64,000 nt of DNA from Ophioderma brevispina. Taxonomy: Eukaryota; Echinodermata; Ophiuroidea; Amphilepidida; Ophiodermatidae. The DNA lies in contig JAMKCH010007086.1 of assembly GCA_023653785.1 (NCBI GenBank), forward strand, positions 1-64,000, in the 5' to 3' direction. The position numbers and the translations under genes are program-made. This document shows positions 12,331 through 24,639 of the stretch, piece after piece; the stretch's first letter is position 1; every line of letters begins with the position of its first letter. Under the pieces are notes generated by a model. It ran no database searches, was not told the DNA's origin, and worked only from the letters and a program-made list of their open reading frames with translations.

Positions 12331-12339
12331 GGATCTAAC

Positions 12340-12780
12340 ATGGTAATATTGCAAGCTCAGCATGGTGTGGAGCAACCACACACTTCACTATCAAAACTAG
12401 ACGCAATCCAGAGACTTTGCATTTCAATATTGGTATCTCCGAGAGTGAGCTCGCCATCATCACACCAACCACTGGTCAAATCGCAGGGCAGTTGGAATTG
12501 TCACTCTTTTCCACGCAGATTTTATGACAAGCACCAGAATCTCTCAGCACAGTACTACCCTGAGCTGCTTTCAAGTGATCTAGCCTCTAGGCTTTCAGTC
12601 AGGTTCATGACCTTCCTGTGAAAGTCCCAAGGTCCAACTGGCCTCCCACAGAAGATCATTTCTCCCACTCTCTGTAGGCTTTTGGAAGCCCCTTCTGCTC
12701 ATGTATATAAACAAGGATTGGCAGAGTTTCAAAAGGGCGGGTTAATTCGCTATCTGGCGCCAACCCGTCAGCGTTACTAT
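12340..12780 (+). pseudogene. LINE reverse transcriptase C-terminal tail
   Basis: Seen in shifting frames: HTSLSKLDAIQR (about 12380-12415), then RRAVG-like and TLFH near 12490-12510, RFYDKHQ and ELLSSDL near 12520-12580, a PRSNW segment near 12630, CRLLEAPSAHV near 12675-12705, and a final LAEFQKG-type segment near 12720-12740. This order (L..LDAIQRR, RRAVG.L.LFHR, VPRSN, RLWNSLP, FK) is that of the far C-terminus of Jockey/CR1-like LINE pol proteins. Stops and frameshifts are frequent. Nothing upstream of 12340 is recognisable, so this is a 5'-truncated dead insertion. Confidence 0.7.
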
Positions 12781-12799
12781 TAGAATAACTACTGTGGTC

Positions 12800-14460
12800 A
12801 TGCCTAGTTAGCCTTGCATAAAAACAATAAAAAAAATAAACTCCCCAAAGAAAATGACCTCTCATCAAACGATCCATTTTTTCCCGGCTATAAAGCGACT
12901 GGTTTACTTCAAAACTGATTTTTTGGAGATTAGCATCATACCTCTTCAACAAAATGATACAAATCATTATGAAGCTGATTTTTTTAGATACAGAGCGTGT
13001 TTTCAACACGCCCACACTAGTTTGAAATGTTACTATAAATTAATAATTGTACAGTTTCCCCACAAACCCTCATAATATACAAAAATGGTACAAACAAAAC
13101 TTTACCACCAAATGTTATGTTACTAGTCCAAGCATTGTGATTAATTTCAAATTTCATTAAAGACACAACTTATCACCTTTTGTGACTCTCTCATTTAGCC
13201 AAAAGTGCACATTTCGATGCGCTCGGCGCATCCCCCGGGGGGGGGGGCCCCCCCCCCCCGCGGTCGTCTGCTACACCTATTTATTTAGTGGTGTGATTCC
13301 TGAATGTATCATTTCGTGATTTTTACACCTTTTTTTGTTAATTGTTCTTGTCGAAAAAAGATCTTATTTTTAATTTCGACAATTCGTCGGGTGTATTACA
13401 TTGTTGCGGATGTTAAACAAAATACATTTTTTGTCTTCTGAGAACATCGCATTTGAAAATTGCGAACTCTAGAGGATCCGTACACAGCCCCATATTCGAT
13501 TCAAACATCAAATCCGATTACGAAATACGAAATCACAACGAAAATTTATTTAGCTAATATTCTTGGAATTCTTACTTGATAAAATGGATGTAATACATTG
13601 GAAAAGTTAACTCATCATTCCGTCACACCAACAAAATACGCAAACGTCCGGCGATTTTTGTTCATGACAATAGTGTACGGATGGTGAATTTCCCTATATA
13701 AAGCGTTCTCAGCATCCTGGTGTCGTTTATCATTTAAGATGAGAATATTACCAACAAAAGTATTTAAAAAGCCTTGGTTGGAAATCAGTATACACTTTTT
13801 TGACAGAGGGTTCAACATCCGTCCACTATGTAATACACCAAAGTCCCTGTTTATGCAACATACTTCAAAATTGCAAAATTTCGAATTAAGATGATTAATT
13901 AAGTACTTGCAAGGTTCGTCACTTGGCATGTTTGAAATTTTGATATTTAGTACCATTTTCGCCTTGAATTTCGTAAATGATAAAATTCAACATCCTCACT
14001 ATGTCATACATCCTACAAATTGTGTGATTGGATACATCTCTTCAGAGGTCTACCGCTTTTTGCCGTTTACGGTAGAGGTTCAAAGGTTCACACTTCAATA
14101 TGCTAGAATGATTTAAATACAAGTAGATTCAGTTTTTAATCGTGTATTTGAAATGTTAATTTGATCATAAAATGTAATATAAAAAACCATAGGTTACCGG
14201 CTAAAGTATGAAACTCAAGCTTGGAACCACTTTGTATCTTGACCCCTGCATAATACACTTTGACTTTACTAATTTCATCAGGGGTGGGCAAATCAAAATG
14301 ACTCCAATCTTAAAATGTAAGCAATCAACGGAAATGTCATTCGTTTATAATAATAATAATTATAATAAAAAATTTTACTTTTTTTAAAAAAAACAACAAA
14401 CAAAACCGACAATCCTAGTAGATACGCTAAAGATTTTTTAATTGGATAATGTTAATTGTA
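12800..14460. other. No recognisable gene; G/C homopolymer palindrome
   Basis: AT-rich DNA. At about 13232-13262 a run of Cs, then Gs, then Cs forms a short palindromic G/C block that could be a sequencing or assembly weak point. A 113-codon open frame on the minus strand (13615-13956) matches nothing I recognise and has no supporting features; I do not call it a gene. Confidence 0.5.
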
Positions 14461-14463
14461 TGC

Positions 14464-15510
14464 CCCCCCCAAGCCCTCAAACACAAAACGGTTCAGAAAA
14501 CTTTTTCCCCAGGTTCTGCATTTGGTTTTTGTTTACGTTTTTGTCCTTTAAGAAATGTCAGAAACATTCTAAAACGTTTTCCGTAATGTTCTATTATCTT
14601 TGTGGTTTTTAAAAACAAAATGTTTCATCAGGAACGTTTTCTATCGTTTTCAATAAACAACCTTTACGTCTTTACACGTGCTTAAAACGTATTTATTTCT
14701 GAGGTTTAGAACGTATATAATACGTTATAATACGTTATAATTTGGTTACATTGCAGACATTTTTCTGATGGTTTTATTAAGTCCGTAGAAGAACGGTTTC
14801 TAGATGTTTGTAGTGCGAAATTTACTTAGCATAACATGTTTTTCAGTTTGTTGTACGCTAGGTATGTTTTAAAATTCAGAAATATTTCTGAAAGTAAACC
14901 AACATATTAACGTTATTTTGCAACGTTCGTAAAACTATTTTTGAAAACGTGTAAGGAACGTAATTTTTCTAGTTTTTAAAATACGTTAAATTTGGTTATA
15001 CTACCTCCATTTCCTGTTGGTTTTATAAGACCTTAAAAAACAAAAAAACCTGTTCCATATGGTTAATTCGTAATGGGCCTTGTCTTAGGTTACTTTGGCG
15101 ACATGCATAAAACGTCCTTTCCTAGAATGCTTTCAATTAAAACCCTTTGGTACAGTTATAAAACTTTTCGTTAAGTGTTTACACTTCCACCTTAGGGTCC
15201 AGGTTCTACTCCCACAAGAGGTAAGTGGTACAATTTTTCTGTCTATCATATACGTCGAATGTTCAATGCTGTTAACCTGTCACTATACACCTACTATTAC
15301 ATGATTTCTTTTTTTTTCCATTAATTATTACTATTTATTAGGCTTTTAATCAAATGTTCTTTTTAAAAACGGTTTTGGACTTTTCTAATAACGTTTACAA
15401 CGTTTTTGACCTTCCACAATAAAGACGTCCAGTAAACGTTTTGAAGAAACGTTCAGCAAAACGTTAAACGAAACGTTTCACAAACTTTCGGTGAGGTTTT
15501 TTGGCTAAGT
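14464..15510. repeat. ACGT-rich dispersed repeat (AACGTT words)
   Basis: About two dozen ACGT tetranucleotides, mostly as AAACGTTT, GAACGTTT, AATACGTTA or AACGTTTT, crowd into ~1 kb of otherwise AT-rich DNA, including two adjacent copies of ATACGTTATA near 14720-14740. The density drops sharply outside. Such subterminal word repeats are typical of some DNA transposons, where they serve as transposase binding sites; that role is inferred. No open frame of substance. Confidence 0.55.
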
Positions 15511-18500
15511 GGGTGGAAACCTTTCGCCATTGATTTATGCATTTGTTTTCTCCAATATTTACAATAATAGTGAAAGAGACTTATAATAATTATTAGGGAT
15601 CAGTAAAACCAATGATCCTGATTGCGTCCGCCATTTTGATTCTTTAAGTATTATTCAACTCTGTGATACTCTTTGGAAAACTTATTTCATTATCGTCAAA
15701 TTACTGCCAGGAAATTCAATCGTTTAGGTATACGCAGAGCTACAGTCGTTTGAATCAAGTAGTCATTTTTTCCTATATCCACGGATTCCCAGCTAAGAAA
15801 TATTACTGCCCAAAATGATTGATAAGGGTATGTCTATTGTTTTTCAACAGCCGTATTAAAAGTCAGTAAATTTAATGGAAAGATTTATTTCAAATATTTG
15901 TTTTAAAGATTTTTTTAAAAGCATATTTTGTTCTACAAATATAGGACAATATTTTAACATTTACACCAAGTTGACGGGGAATCCTCCACAGAAACGTAAT
16001 TGTTGAAAATGCTCCCTGCACAGCACATTTAATTGGTATAGCGGAAAAAAATGCCACGTCACTATACTTTTTGAAGTTCATTACTCTCAACAGAGCTGTT
16101 TTGGATATAGAATATCTTACAGATGTAAAATTACATTGCTATCTTTCTATTAATACCAAGATATTATACTTTTGTATTAAAAAATTAATGCATGCAAACT
16201 TCCAAAATCAGTACTTTTGACCTCACTGCCTACAAGCCTGGCAGGCGGGCCTATTACAGGCACCTTGTCACTTGTATCTTGATTCACTAAAATATCTGCT
16301 CAGGTAGTTGCTTTCGACCCTTCTGAACATTTGAGGCCATTCACCATAGGAACAATATTCATTAAAAATCATGCCTCATAACCCAGCCGGTCCAGCGTGA
16401 TCACCTAATGCAAAACCACTGCAGGGTTGCAAAATTATCAGCCAATTCGCGGGCACAGAGAAGCAGAAAAAAATCACCCAAATTGCCGAAAATGCGCCCA
16501 AAATTAAAAATCGCTCACAAATAAAGTTAGAGAGCATTCAAACCATACTTTTTTGCGTTAATATCGGTTGGGCTCCGATTCAACTAAAAGCTAAACAAAT
16601 AGAGCAGAGTAGGAGTTCGACTTGCGATGAGCAGAGATAGAAGGCATATTAGCTATGGTTTTGGTTGCGATGTTAGGGATTTAATTCAATGTAAACCTTC
16701 ACGGAATAAAGCAGATCGGGTATTAATATATACAATTAATAGTAACCATAGAAACGATCAATATTTTGCCATTAAGGAGAATAGGGTATTAAAGGGGATG
16801 AGTTGTGATACTGCAATGTGAAAACTACGGAACGAAATTGCGCTTCGGGAGGGGCTTACTATCTTCTTTCCTTTTTATTCTATTGCCATTAATTGACAGC
16901 GGCCTTGTCAATCGTTTATACCGGCTGCACAGGAACCCTAGGGGGTTTCGTTAATGTATTCCTATGATTGTTTTGGAGCAAAGAGAACATCATGGTTGTT
17001 GTAAGAACACAACGTAAAAGTTTATCAAATCACATTTATCTCTACTTTTACATGTCGCCTAAGGAAAACGAAAAGTAGCCGAAAAGTCTCGGAATGCGCT
17101 TTGCAGTTTACGGGTCGAGTGGTCCAGGCGGGCTACCAAATCGCAGGTTGGCAGCACTGGACTGACTGCACGGGCTTTGGGGATTGTGTGTATGTTTATG
17201 CACTACTTCCTTATCACCGGAGCTCACCTGCGCGCAGTAATTGACTGAGAGAATGTGTTATACAATAGACTATAAAAAGTAGGATTTTTTATTACTGTCA
17301 GTTCATTAAAAGTTTTTTGGGCGTGTCGACGATTCCAGTCATTCTGAGAGGTTGTGAGCTTGACCCAATCAATACAAAGAAATTCGATGTGACGATTACA
17401 GATCAGCGTAAGGCCATAATTAAAAAAAATGCCCATTTTCTCAAGAACAAAAAATGCAAGGACAAATGAACTGAATAATCCACAAACCAAACTTGACCAA
17501 ACCTCCTGAAGCGTTCACATAAAGAAAAGCACATTATAGAAAATTTCACCCGCCAAGTTAGGTTTACGTCACTAAGGAATATTAGAAAATTGATACGTTT
17601 CCATTTATTCCCTTTGCGCAGAAATAATGCATGAAATCTTGGTCCAATAATTGTTTTTAGTACTTAGATATGATGGCTACTCATAACAAATCCAATTATT
17701 TATGTGGCCTAATTCTCTTCATCGTAAGAGGTTCACCCGGCCTCGCTTTTCATGACACTTTATCCGTGCTTTGATTGACTCCAAACAAAGGAATCGATAG
17801 CGTGTCTCAGATTGTAAGACAATCTATTCAAATGATTTCTGGTAGGAAGCTCTTTACATAGAAACATCGACAATATGCGTTTTACGGGAGGAATAAAGAA
17901 ATCAGACGACTAGTGCATGATATCATCCTAATTATAGTTTGGCACTGCTCGCTTGGAAGCTTGGTGTAATGAACCTCCAAATATGACCGACACTTCATGT
18001 CAAATATCAGCCCATATGTCAAAAAATAACCGAAGTGGCATATATCCGGACAAGAGAGGAGGACAAATCTTATTTTTCACTAGTATTAAGATGTTACATA
18101 GTGACACAATCAGGATCATTTTTACTCGCCTGCCTTATATTGCACTAGGACCAATCAACGCATTTGGGAAACAACTCTATTTAATGCACAATGACATGGT
18201 TACCCAGACGCGTACGTAAGACTGGGTCGCTCCCCAATCCCATGCGTAACCATACTTGTGTGCTAACACATGCATATGTCCTACATGACAGACCTTTCCA
18301 CTACCAGTTACACAGTGCTTTGGACAATCCGCATGACAAGTATGCGCTAAATTTACAAGGAGTTTCGAACCCCAGGTCTTTCCGAGGGGCGAGTTCCCGG
18401 TTCGAACAAACATTGTCGATCGCTAGAAAAATCCCGCTCGCAGGAGCGAAACAGTGAAACGGGCTTATTAGCATGGACATCTAAATTGGATGCACCTAGA

Positions 18501-19040
18501 TTGGAAGTAATGGCTGCTTAAATTTTAAGTAAATTAGATTGTACGATCAGAGCAAATATGGATTTCGATACTTCATATTTAACATATTCTGTACAATCCC
18601 GGGCTTACCATGGACTGTTCGCCAACATACCAAACATACTTATTGTGACTATTTAAGCAAAATGTCAGTTTCAATATCAGGTACAAACTTGACCTATATT
18701 TTAAGTTCAATTTGTGGTTCATTTAGAAGCTGTTTCTGAGCCGGTGAACAGGAACTCTAATTACGAGGAAATTGCTCATTATATTTGTTCGCTATTTTTT
18801 TCCATTTTATTAATTATTTTAAACATCGTATCTGTTGTTGCTCTAGAAACTACTTTAACAACTTATATGGCAATATGTAGTTTTGATGACGGAGTTAACA
18901 ATCAAGTCTACGAGGCTCAGCTCTGCTAATTTCAAACACAGAATAGTTCGAGTATATCGTCTTGTACAAGAATAAAATGCTAAACACGAAGTCAAGTATA
19001 CCTCAATAGAAACAAATAAAATCGGCTGGATAACTTGAGT
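15510..19040. other. No recognisable gene
   Basis: Mixed AT-rich sequence. Open frames of 64-88 codons (for example 16627-16821, 17953-18219, 18177-18457 on both strands) show no known motif. The last part (18700-19050) is the upstream flank of the second DEG/ENaC copy, but no homologous exon is visible there. Confidence 0.5.
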
Positions 19041-19053
19041 TGTGTAAATCTGC

Positions 19054-19290
19054 GTGGGACCTTCTAAAGAACTGAACCAGGGTCCATCCATCAATATGAA
19101 ATTGGATCTTGAGCGAGAGTTTGCTGAAAACACAACACTCCACGGTATCTCACGAATCTTGCAGTCTGCTGGTGTCATCTTGAAGCTGGTTTGGTCGGTT
19201 ATTTTCGTGACAGCTTTCAATCTCTTCATCTGGCAATTTTCTGAACGCCTTAAGGCATACTTCATGTTTAACGTTACTACAATCGTTGAG
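19054..19290 (+). pseudogene. Second DEG/ENaC channel copy, N-terminal exon
   Basis: This exon encodes the cytoplasmic start and TM1 of a DEG/ENaC channel. The first ATG in frame is at 19096, giving MKLDLEREFAENTTLHG: a short acidic/basic lead, then TTLHGISRI, which carries the His-Gly gating motif shared by all DEG/ENaC proteins. TM1 follows (VILKLVWSVIFVTAFNLFIW, ~20 residues), then FMFNVTTIVE. A 5' splice site is likely at GAG|GTTCGT (donor GT at 19291) or six bases earlier at ATC|GTTGAG; either joins in phase to the acceptor CAG|GTGGAG at 21671. The exon itself is intact. It belongs with the block at 21671-22367, where the gene is broken. Confidence 0.8.
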
Positions 19291-19954
19291 GTTCGTAAAC
19301 GTATTGATGCACAAATGAATATATAGCTGTAGATAACATACAAAAAAGCTTATCTTCAACCTTCCAGTTAAAGAGACATTTACAGATCCGTTTGTGATCA
19401 TTACTTCTTCTATTTGACTACACTCTAAATTACAGGGATTTAAAATAAATCCCCAAAAAATGTGATTAGGAACCAATCCATATTTAGATTTAAAATTAAA
19501 TCTTATAGATTAGTCTAATAGACTAATCTTAGAGTGCAGTGGATTTTATAGAACACCGCAAAGCAAATACTTAGATGTTAAAAATCCAACTGATTACAAC
19601 ATATTATTTTTAAAGTTTAATTTGTTTGGTTCCCTACGCCACTGCATTACTTTGAATGCAACATCCGGACAATTAAAACTAAAACTACTGCAGTTTCAAA
19701 ATTATCAAAAATACATGTGGCAAGGGATATGAATCGGAAATTGTCTGTTACAAATACCTCATTTTGCCAGAGCCACGATCTTAAAATATCCCCAAACCAC
19801 CACAAAGCCTTAGTTGAAAGATGATTACTAATGTGGTCCTAATCATGTACAAATGTTGCTGACCTCTTAATGTACATATTCTTACGTACATAAACTTCAA
19901 TAACAATACACTCATTAAAATACATATCCATTACACTCTCAATTAGGGGTTTAT

Positions 19955-20597
19955 CGTCGGACGCGTCACATAGTGACGTATTCGACATTTTAGACTTTTT
20001 GGAGAAATTTGGCATATACGTTTGTTGTGTACTACTCTACATATTTACCAAATTTTAAACCTCAAAGTGGCTTAATTAGTAAGATATTAATTAAATAATT
20101 ATGACGTATTTACAAAACGTTAAATTATCTGCATCACATAACGACGTATTTTCGAAAATCTTTACTGCGCAGGCCCATAGCTTGGTATCTGCATTTTGAA
20201 GTATTCCTCGCGTCACATAATGACGTATTTGTGCGACGTATTTTTCAGTTCAAGGTAGAATTGGCATTTTGTCGATTTCCCATAGTGACGTATTTGCGCA
20301 AACGAATCCCATAACGACGTATTTGCGCGTCGTATTTGTTATTTACACGTTGAAATTTTTATTTCACATAGTGACGTATTTTATTTAACATCATTTTTTC
20401 GCATATCTAAATAAACTGGAAGTTAATTACTTAAATATATTTGAAGTTTAACTTATTTCGGCGATTTTCCACTAGGGTTTGATTGAAATATACATTTTAA
20501 TCAACAGTATGGGGCAAATTAAAATCGCAAAATCTTCAACGCCGTTTTTCTCGATATGCGTATTTTGCAAATACGTCAGTATGTGACACGCCCGACG
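19955..20597. repeat. MITE-like element built from GACGTATT repeats, in the channel-gene intron
   Basis: The left end CGTCGGACGCGTCACATAGT (19955 on) is matched, inverted, by the right end ending CACGCCCGACG at 20597, over ~30 bp with few mismatches. Inside, the word CATAGTGACGTATT or CATAA.GACGTATT recurs (about 19970, 20137, 20217, 20282, 20311, 20367), often next to GCGTC or GCGCGTCGTA. No coding capacity. Target duplication is not clear. The element lies within the intron between the first exon and the distal exon block of the DEG/ENaC pseudogene. Confidence 0.7.
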
Positions 20598-21035
20598 TTA
20601 TGATGGTATTAAGATATTTCAAACTGAAACTGACGAAAAGTGGTGTTTGTAACAGTCGACTTTGACACCCCTTCCTTGATCGTGTCACATATGGTTTTAT
20701 TCTTTTCAGTTTTTGTTTTAATTTATGTTGTCGGCAAAGGATACATGCAAAAATCTCATCGTGTTATAAATAATGAGGGCGATTTATTACTTTGAACGTC
20801 CCTTTAATTCTAATGTTACGTTTTGATTTCATGTCCACCAATAGTCTTCTGTGTTTGCAAATACATTAATTGAATGTTCCAAAGTAGATCAGATCTGTAC
20901 TTAAGATAATGCACATAATACTATACTTGCACACGATAAAAATGTATTTCTTTAAATATCTTATAACTATTTCATTTCCCACTTTAGTCGACTAATTACG
21001 AATTGGCTAATTAAAATGACGTAACTATACACATT

Positions 21036-21545
21036 ATTTCCCGTGTCGTGCAACAAAGTCGTATCTACCAGTTACGACTTTGTTGCACGACACGGGAAAT
21101 TCAATTTTGAGTGCAACAAAGTCGTATCTACACCTAATTAGGCATAATTAGCCTAATAACTCTGCAATAAATTGAGCCTTATACTTGAAATATATGTTAA
21201 ATTATGTGTATTCATTTACTTTTGTAAATTAAGTCCTGAGCGTAATATTGAGTGGAAAAAGGTCGTAACTACATTTTTTGATATGTTTTTAAGGTTTTTG
21301 TGCCAAAATTAGCATAAATTAGCATAAATTGGGTAAAAAAATGAAATTGCTCTTTTTCACAAAATATTTTGGGAGATTTATCTACAAGTTACGACTTTGT
21401 TGCACTCGTCAGAAATTCAATTTTGAGTACAACAAAGTCGTATCTACACCTAAATAGGCCTATTTAGCTTATCAAATATATATCAAATTAAGCGTAATTA
21501 ATAACTTAATTTCGCCAAAAATGTCAGTTACGACTTTGTTGCACT
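21036..21545. repeat. Hairpin array of a GCAACAAAGTCGTA repeat in the same intron
   Basis: A perfect inverted repeat has 28-nt arms (21036-21063 and 21073-21100) around the 9-nt loop TCTACCAGT. The arm core GTGCAACAAAGTCGTA occurs again at about 21111 (direct), 21392 (inverted), 21427 (direct, one change) and 21532 (inverted). The flanking text GAAATTCAATTTTGAGT before, and TCTACACCTAA after, is shared by the copies at 21111 and 21427, giving a ~314-bp period. This looks like tandem or nested copies of one short-TIR element. Confidence 0.8.
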
Positions 21546-21670
21546 CACATGACGAATTGTTAACAAAATAAAAATCAAATGAAAATCAAATCAAAAAATT
21601 TATATAAAATAATAATAAAAAAAAGAAATGAAAAGAAAAGAAACTAAAATGACTTCTCCTTCCGAAACAG

Positions 21671-22367
21671 GTGGAGCATCAATCAGATTTACCATTTCCA
21701 GCGATTACTCTCTGCAACTACAACCGCTTCTGGGCTTCCCGACTTCCCGAAGAACTACGGAAGCATCTGAACCCGCTCCTGGGGTTTGCGGACGTTGTCG
21801 ACTACTACGAGTATAATTATCATAGTAATTGGGAGGATAATGTACACGAGGAGGTGTTTTCGGATGAAGATTTTGATTTTGAAAAAATTGCTACGCAATC
21901 TGGGTTTCAATTAAACGATACTCTGCTTTGACGACGATGAATCTCATTACAGCCAAAAGCAATGCTTCATTAACTGCCGTCTTGGTTATATTGTCAACAA
22001 ATGTAAATGCCGTCCATTAGGCTACAAAAGCATTGACCCAATCTGTAGCCCAGAGGTTACAGCAAGTTGTGTAGGAGACGCACTACAGGAGTATCGCTCT
22101 AAGGCAAGCCGTGAGTGTAGCTGCCCCTCCCCGTGCACAAAGGTAACTTATACGTCAACACTCTCTATGACTGTTTTCCTGAATGATCATGTCAAAAGTG
22201 ATTTTCTCAAAACATTTCCTTCTGGAACTGAAAACAATTCGAATACTACAATACTTCGTGCTGAGAGTAACCTTCACAAGAACTTAGTGTTTCTGGATAT
22301 TTTCTTTGATGAACTGATTGAGACTAAACACAAACAGGTTCCAGCCATGACTTGGTCGGCAATATAA
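21671..22367 (+). pseudogene. Second DEG/ENaC channel copy, distal exon block with internal deletion and truncation
   Basis: After the acceptor at 21669-21670 the frame reads LPFPAITLCNYNRFW (the conserved FPA.T.CN motif after TM1), followed by an acidic segment and GFQLNDTLL. It then hits a stop and switches frame directly into ESHYSQKQCFINCRLGYI near 21945, which in copy 1 lies just before the second cysteine cluster. Compared with normal ASICs, most of the finger and upper palm (well over 100 residues) is missing, so an internal deletion with a frameshift is inferred. From there it tracks copy 1 closely (CSCPSPC, LDIFFDELIETK, QVPAMTWSA) but ends at TAA 22365-22367, just before TM2, so the pore and GxS filter are absent. 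No channel could form. A tandem duplicate of the gene at 3-614 is the simplest origin. Confidence 0.85.
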
Positions 22368-23370
22368 TGCAATAATATAATGCATTCAGTAGTCATGATG
22401 GTAAAAGCAACTTGGTGTTGCCAGTGTGTGTTTGCCAGCCATAACACTTAATAAATCTACTTCTCACTACAATTACGCCAGTATGGAATAGAAAGTTAGA
22501 AACCATATTGAACTATGCCTAATTACAGAAACAATGCGATACACTTCAAACTCGTGCTCTTAATAAACATCAGGCCCGTAGCCAGGAATTTATTGGACTT
22601 AATTTGTTAGACCAGTTCCTAAGCTAAATCCTTGTTTTTTTATTCCATCCATTTGATGCACCCTAACCGGAGATATTGTCAACACAGAGGATAAAATACC
22701 ACCTGGGCCAGTTTCAAGAAACTAAAGGTATAAGGTATGTAGCATAATTGTGGGATTAACACCTCCTGATGCAAGACGTGCATTGGCAAGTAAGAAGGAG
22801 CGTCAACGCCAGGCCACGGATGAGAGACATCCTATGCACGGGCATATTCCAGCAGAAAGCCACCTAAAATCAAGATCAAGCTTGCTTCATCAGCTATGTT
22901 ACACCACTGGAAACATCTGCAAACAGTGAAAGAGTCAGGACATAGAATGAAAAGCTCACTAACAACCCATCAAAGACCACTGTTCCTGAACTCGCTAGTT
23001 TTAATGAAAATGCTAAGAAATGTATTAGGCATTGACTCAAACACACTTAACAGACTTTTGTGTTGTGGACACGCTAAGAAGAAGATTAGCAGCTATAACG
23101 GACCATACCCATAATATGGTTAGCTTTACATATCGCTTGATTAATATGAGCTTTCTAGTTAAAATTACCAGATACAATAATCCCAAGATCATTTGGTGAT
23201 CAACGTAGTGCAAATTGTGAATACAAAGGTGATAGCCATAGCGCGGAAAAATGGTAATATTTGCGTGTTTTTACGTGTAAAATAGCATTAAAATCTCAAT
23301 GCCATGTTTGGTTCTAAATGAAGAGAATGCTGAGGTCTTCAGTGGTGGCAGTGGCGTCATTTGGCGTCAT
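22368..23370. other. Repeat-like DNA, no clear gene
   Basis: The phrase CCCGTAGCCAGGAATTTATT near 22575 resembles the ends of dispersed repeats in invertebrates. Bases 22740-23110 look like decayed coding sequence (basic, Q/R-rich frames such as KKERQRQATDERHP) but match no family I can name. Confidence 0.4.
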
Positions 23371-23379
23371 TGGCAAAAA

Positions 23380-23870
23380 GGCCTATTTGATTGGAGGCGA
23401 GACACAACATCGTTGATAAAAATTACAGAGGGCCAAGAATTGAACCCTGAGGAACTCTGAATGGTAACCAGTCTGACTGACCATCATGGATAACCACTCT
23501 CTGCAAACTGTTCTCTAAGTGGTTTGACCGTTTATCAAAGGCCTTTGAGAAGTCCAAGTACACAGCATCGGTGTGCAACCCTGTATCATAATAAATACCA
23601 CGATCATGGATGAAATTAACATGTTGTGTAATACAAGAACGATGAGGCATGAATTCGTGTTGATAATCGGATATATGAGGTTGAATAATAATAAAAAAAA
23701 CATGCTTATGAATACAACGCTTAATGACTTTGGAGAGCAGGGAAAGCAGTGATATCGGACGGTAGTTTCAACACAGCTGAACACAAAAAAAGTTATCATT
23801 ACGAAAAGCACCATTAGGATTAAAGGTAGGACGCTTTTCTCTAAACACACTGAAAGTACTCATTAAAAAG
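23380..23870 (-). pseudogene. LINE reverse transcriptase fragment (RT fingers and palm), minus strand
   Basis: Read on the minus strand from ~23760 down: NYRPISLLSLLSKVIKRCIH, then HRSCITQHVNFIHDRG, TDAVYLDFSKAFD (the first catalytic Asp motif), SDWLPFRVPQGSILGPL near 23420-23470, and FINDVVSRL near 23390. These are RT blocks 1 to 4 of a CR1/Jockey-type LINE in the right order. Frames shift several times, and the YxDD block and everything after it are missing. Dead fragment. Confidence 0.85.
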
Positions 23871-24630
23871 AGTAGGAGAGTCACAATTTACTCAATTAAA
23901 AGATACTCTGTGTGGAACTAGACAAATTGTGTTGTAATCCTCAAATGATTTAAAGGGATTAGCAGCGATAATGCGGGAGAATCGAAAAATGTGAAAATGC
24001 ATTTTTAGCTTATAAATCAGGGATAAGTGTGTACAATTCCATATAACTGCTTTAATATAGAAATAAACCACATGCGGAAATTTGTCATACCGTCTCCCGC
24101 AAATAGACATACAGCGATGGCATCTCAAATCTACACAAAACAGCTGATTGTGGTTTACACCAGTTCAGAATAAACGAAAATCAATGATGTTTGTATTTGA
24201 GGTCAAGCTGTATTGAACATGGTGCACAATATCACGCTTAAAATCTGGGATATTCACCGGGAAAGGTTTTTTTTGATCTCAAGTCGGAATTTTGATACGC
24301 ACGTATAGAAATTACAGAATCAGGTTAAAAGTACTGCCTTGTCTTTAATACAATGATTTCAAGCCAACCACTTGCAGGTTATGTTCGCACATCCATGCCA
24401 TTGATGACTTTTCAATGTTTCCGATTAGCAAATCGCTGCTTGTCCCTTTGATCAATAACCCTCATAATTGAAGAATATAGAGAAAATAATATTATATTAA
24501 ATGTATTTAAATCCAGGTAATTATTAACGTATGCCAAGAATTGCCAACGTATGAACTTTAAAGGTAAATATATGAAAAAGGCCGAATTTTGAGATACGTA
24601 GTTTTGCCATAAAAGGGCGGCGTGTATGTG
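23871..24630. other. No recognisable gene
   Basis: AT-rich, with short frames only. No repeat recognised. Confidence 0.5.
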
Positions 24631-24639
24631 TGTTACAAT

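Noticed and set aside
12656..13015. 119-codon minus-strand ORF as a gene
   Set aside because: Its first part is antisense to the LINE C-terminal remnant at 12340-12780, and the rest has no motif.
13615..13956. 113-codon minus-strand ORF as a gene
   Set aside because: No motif, signal peptide or splice context, and an overlapping plus-strand frame is also open; likely chance in AT-rich DNA.
18855..19343. 162-codon minus-strand ORF
   Set aside because: It is antisense to the clear DEG/ENaC first exon and has no motif of its own.
21073..21100. Hairpin at 21036-21100 as a microRNA precursor
   Set aside because: The arms are perfectly paired with a 9-nt loop, and the same sequence recurs nearby in both orientations, which fits transposon inverted repeats better than a pre-miRNA.
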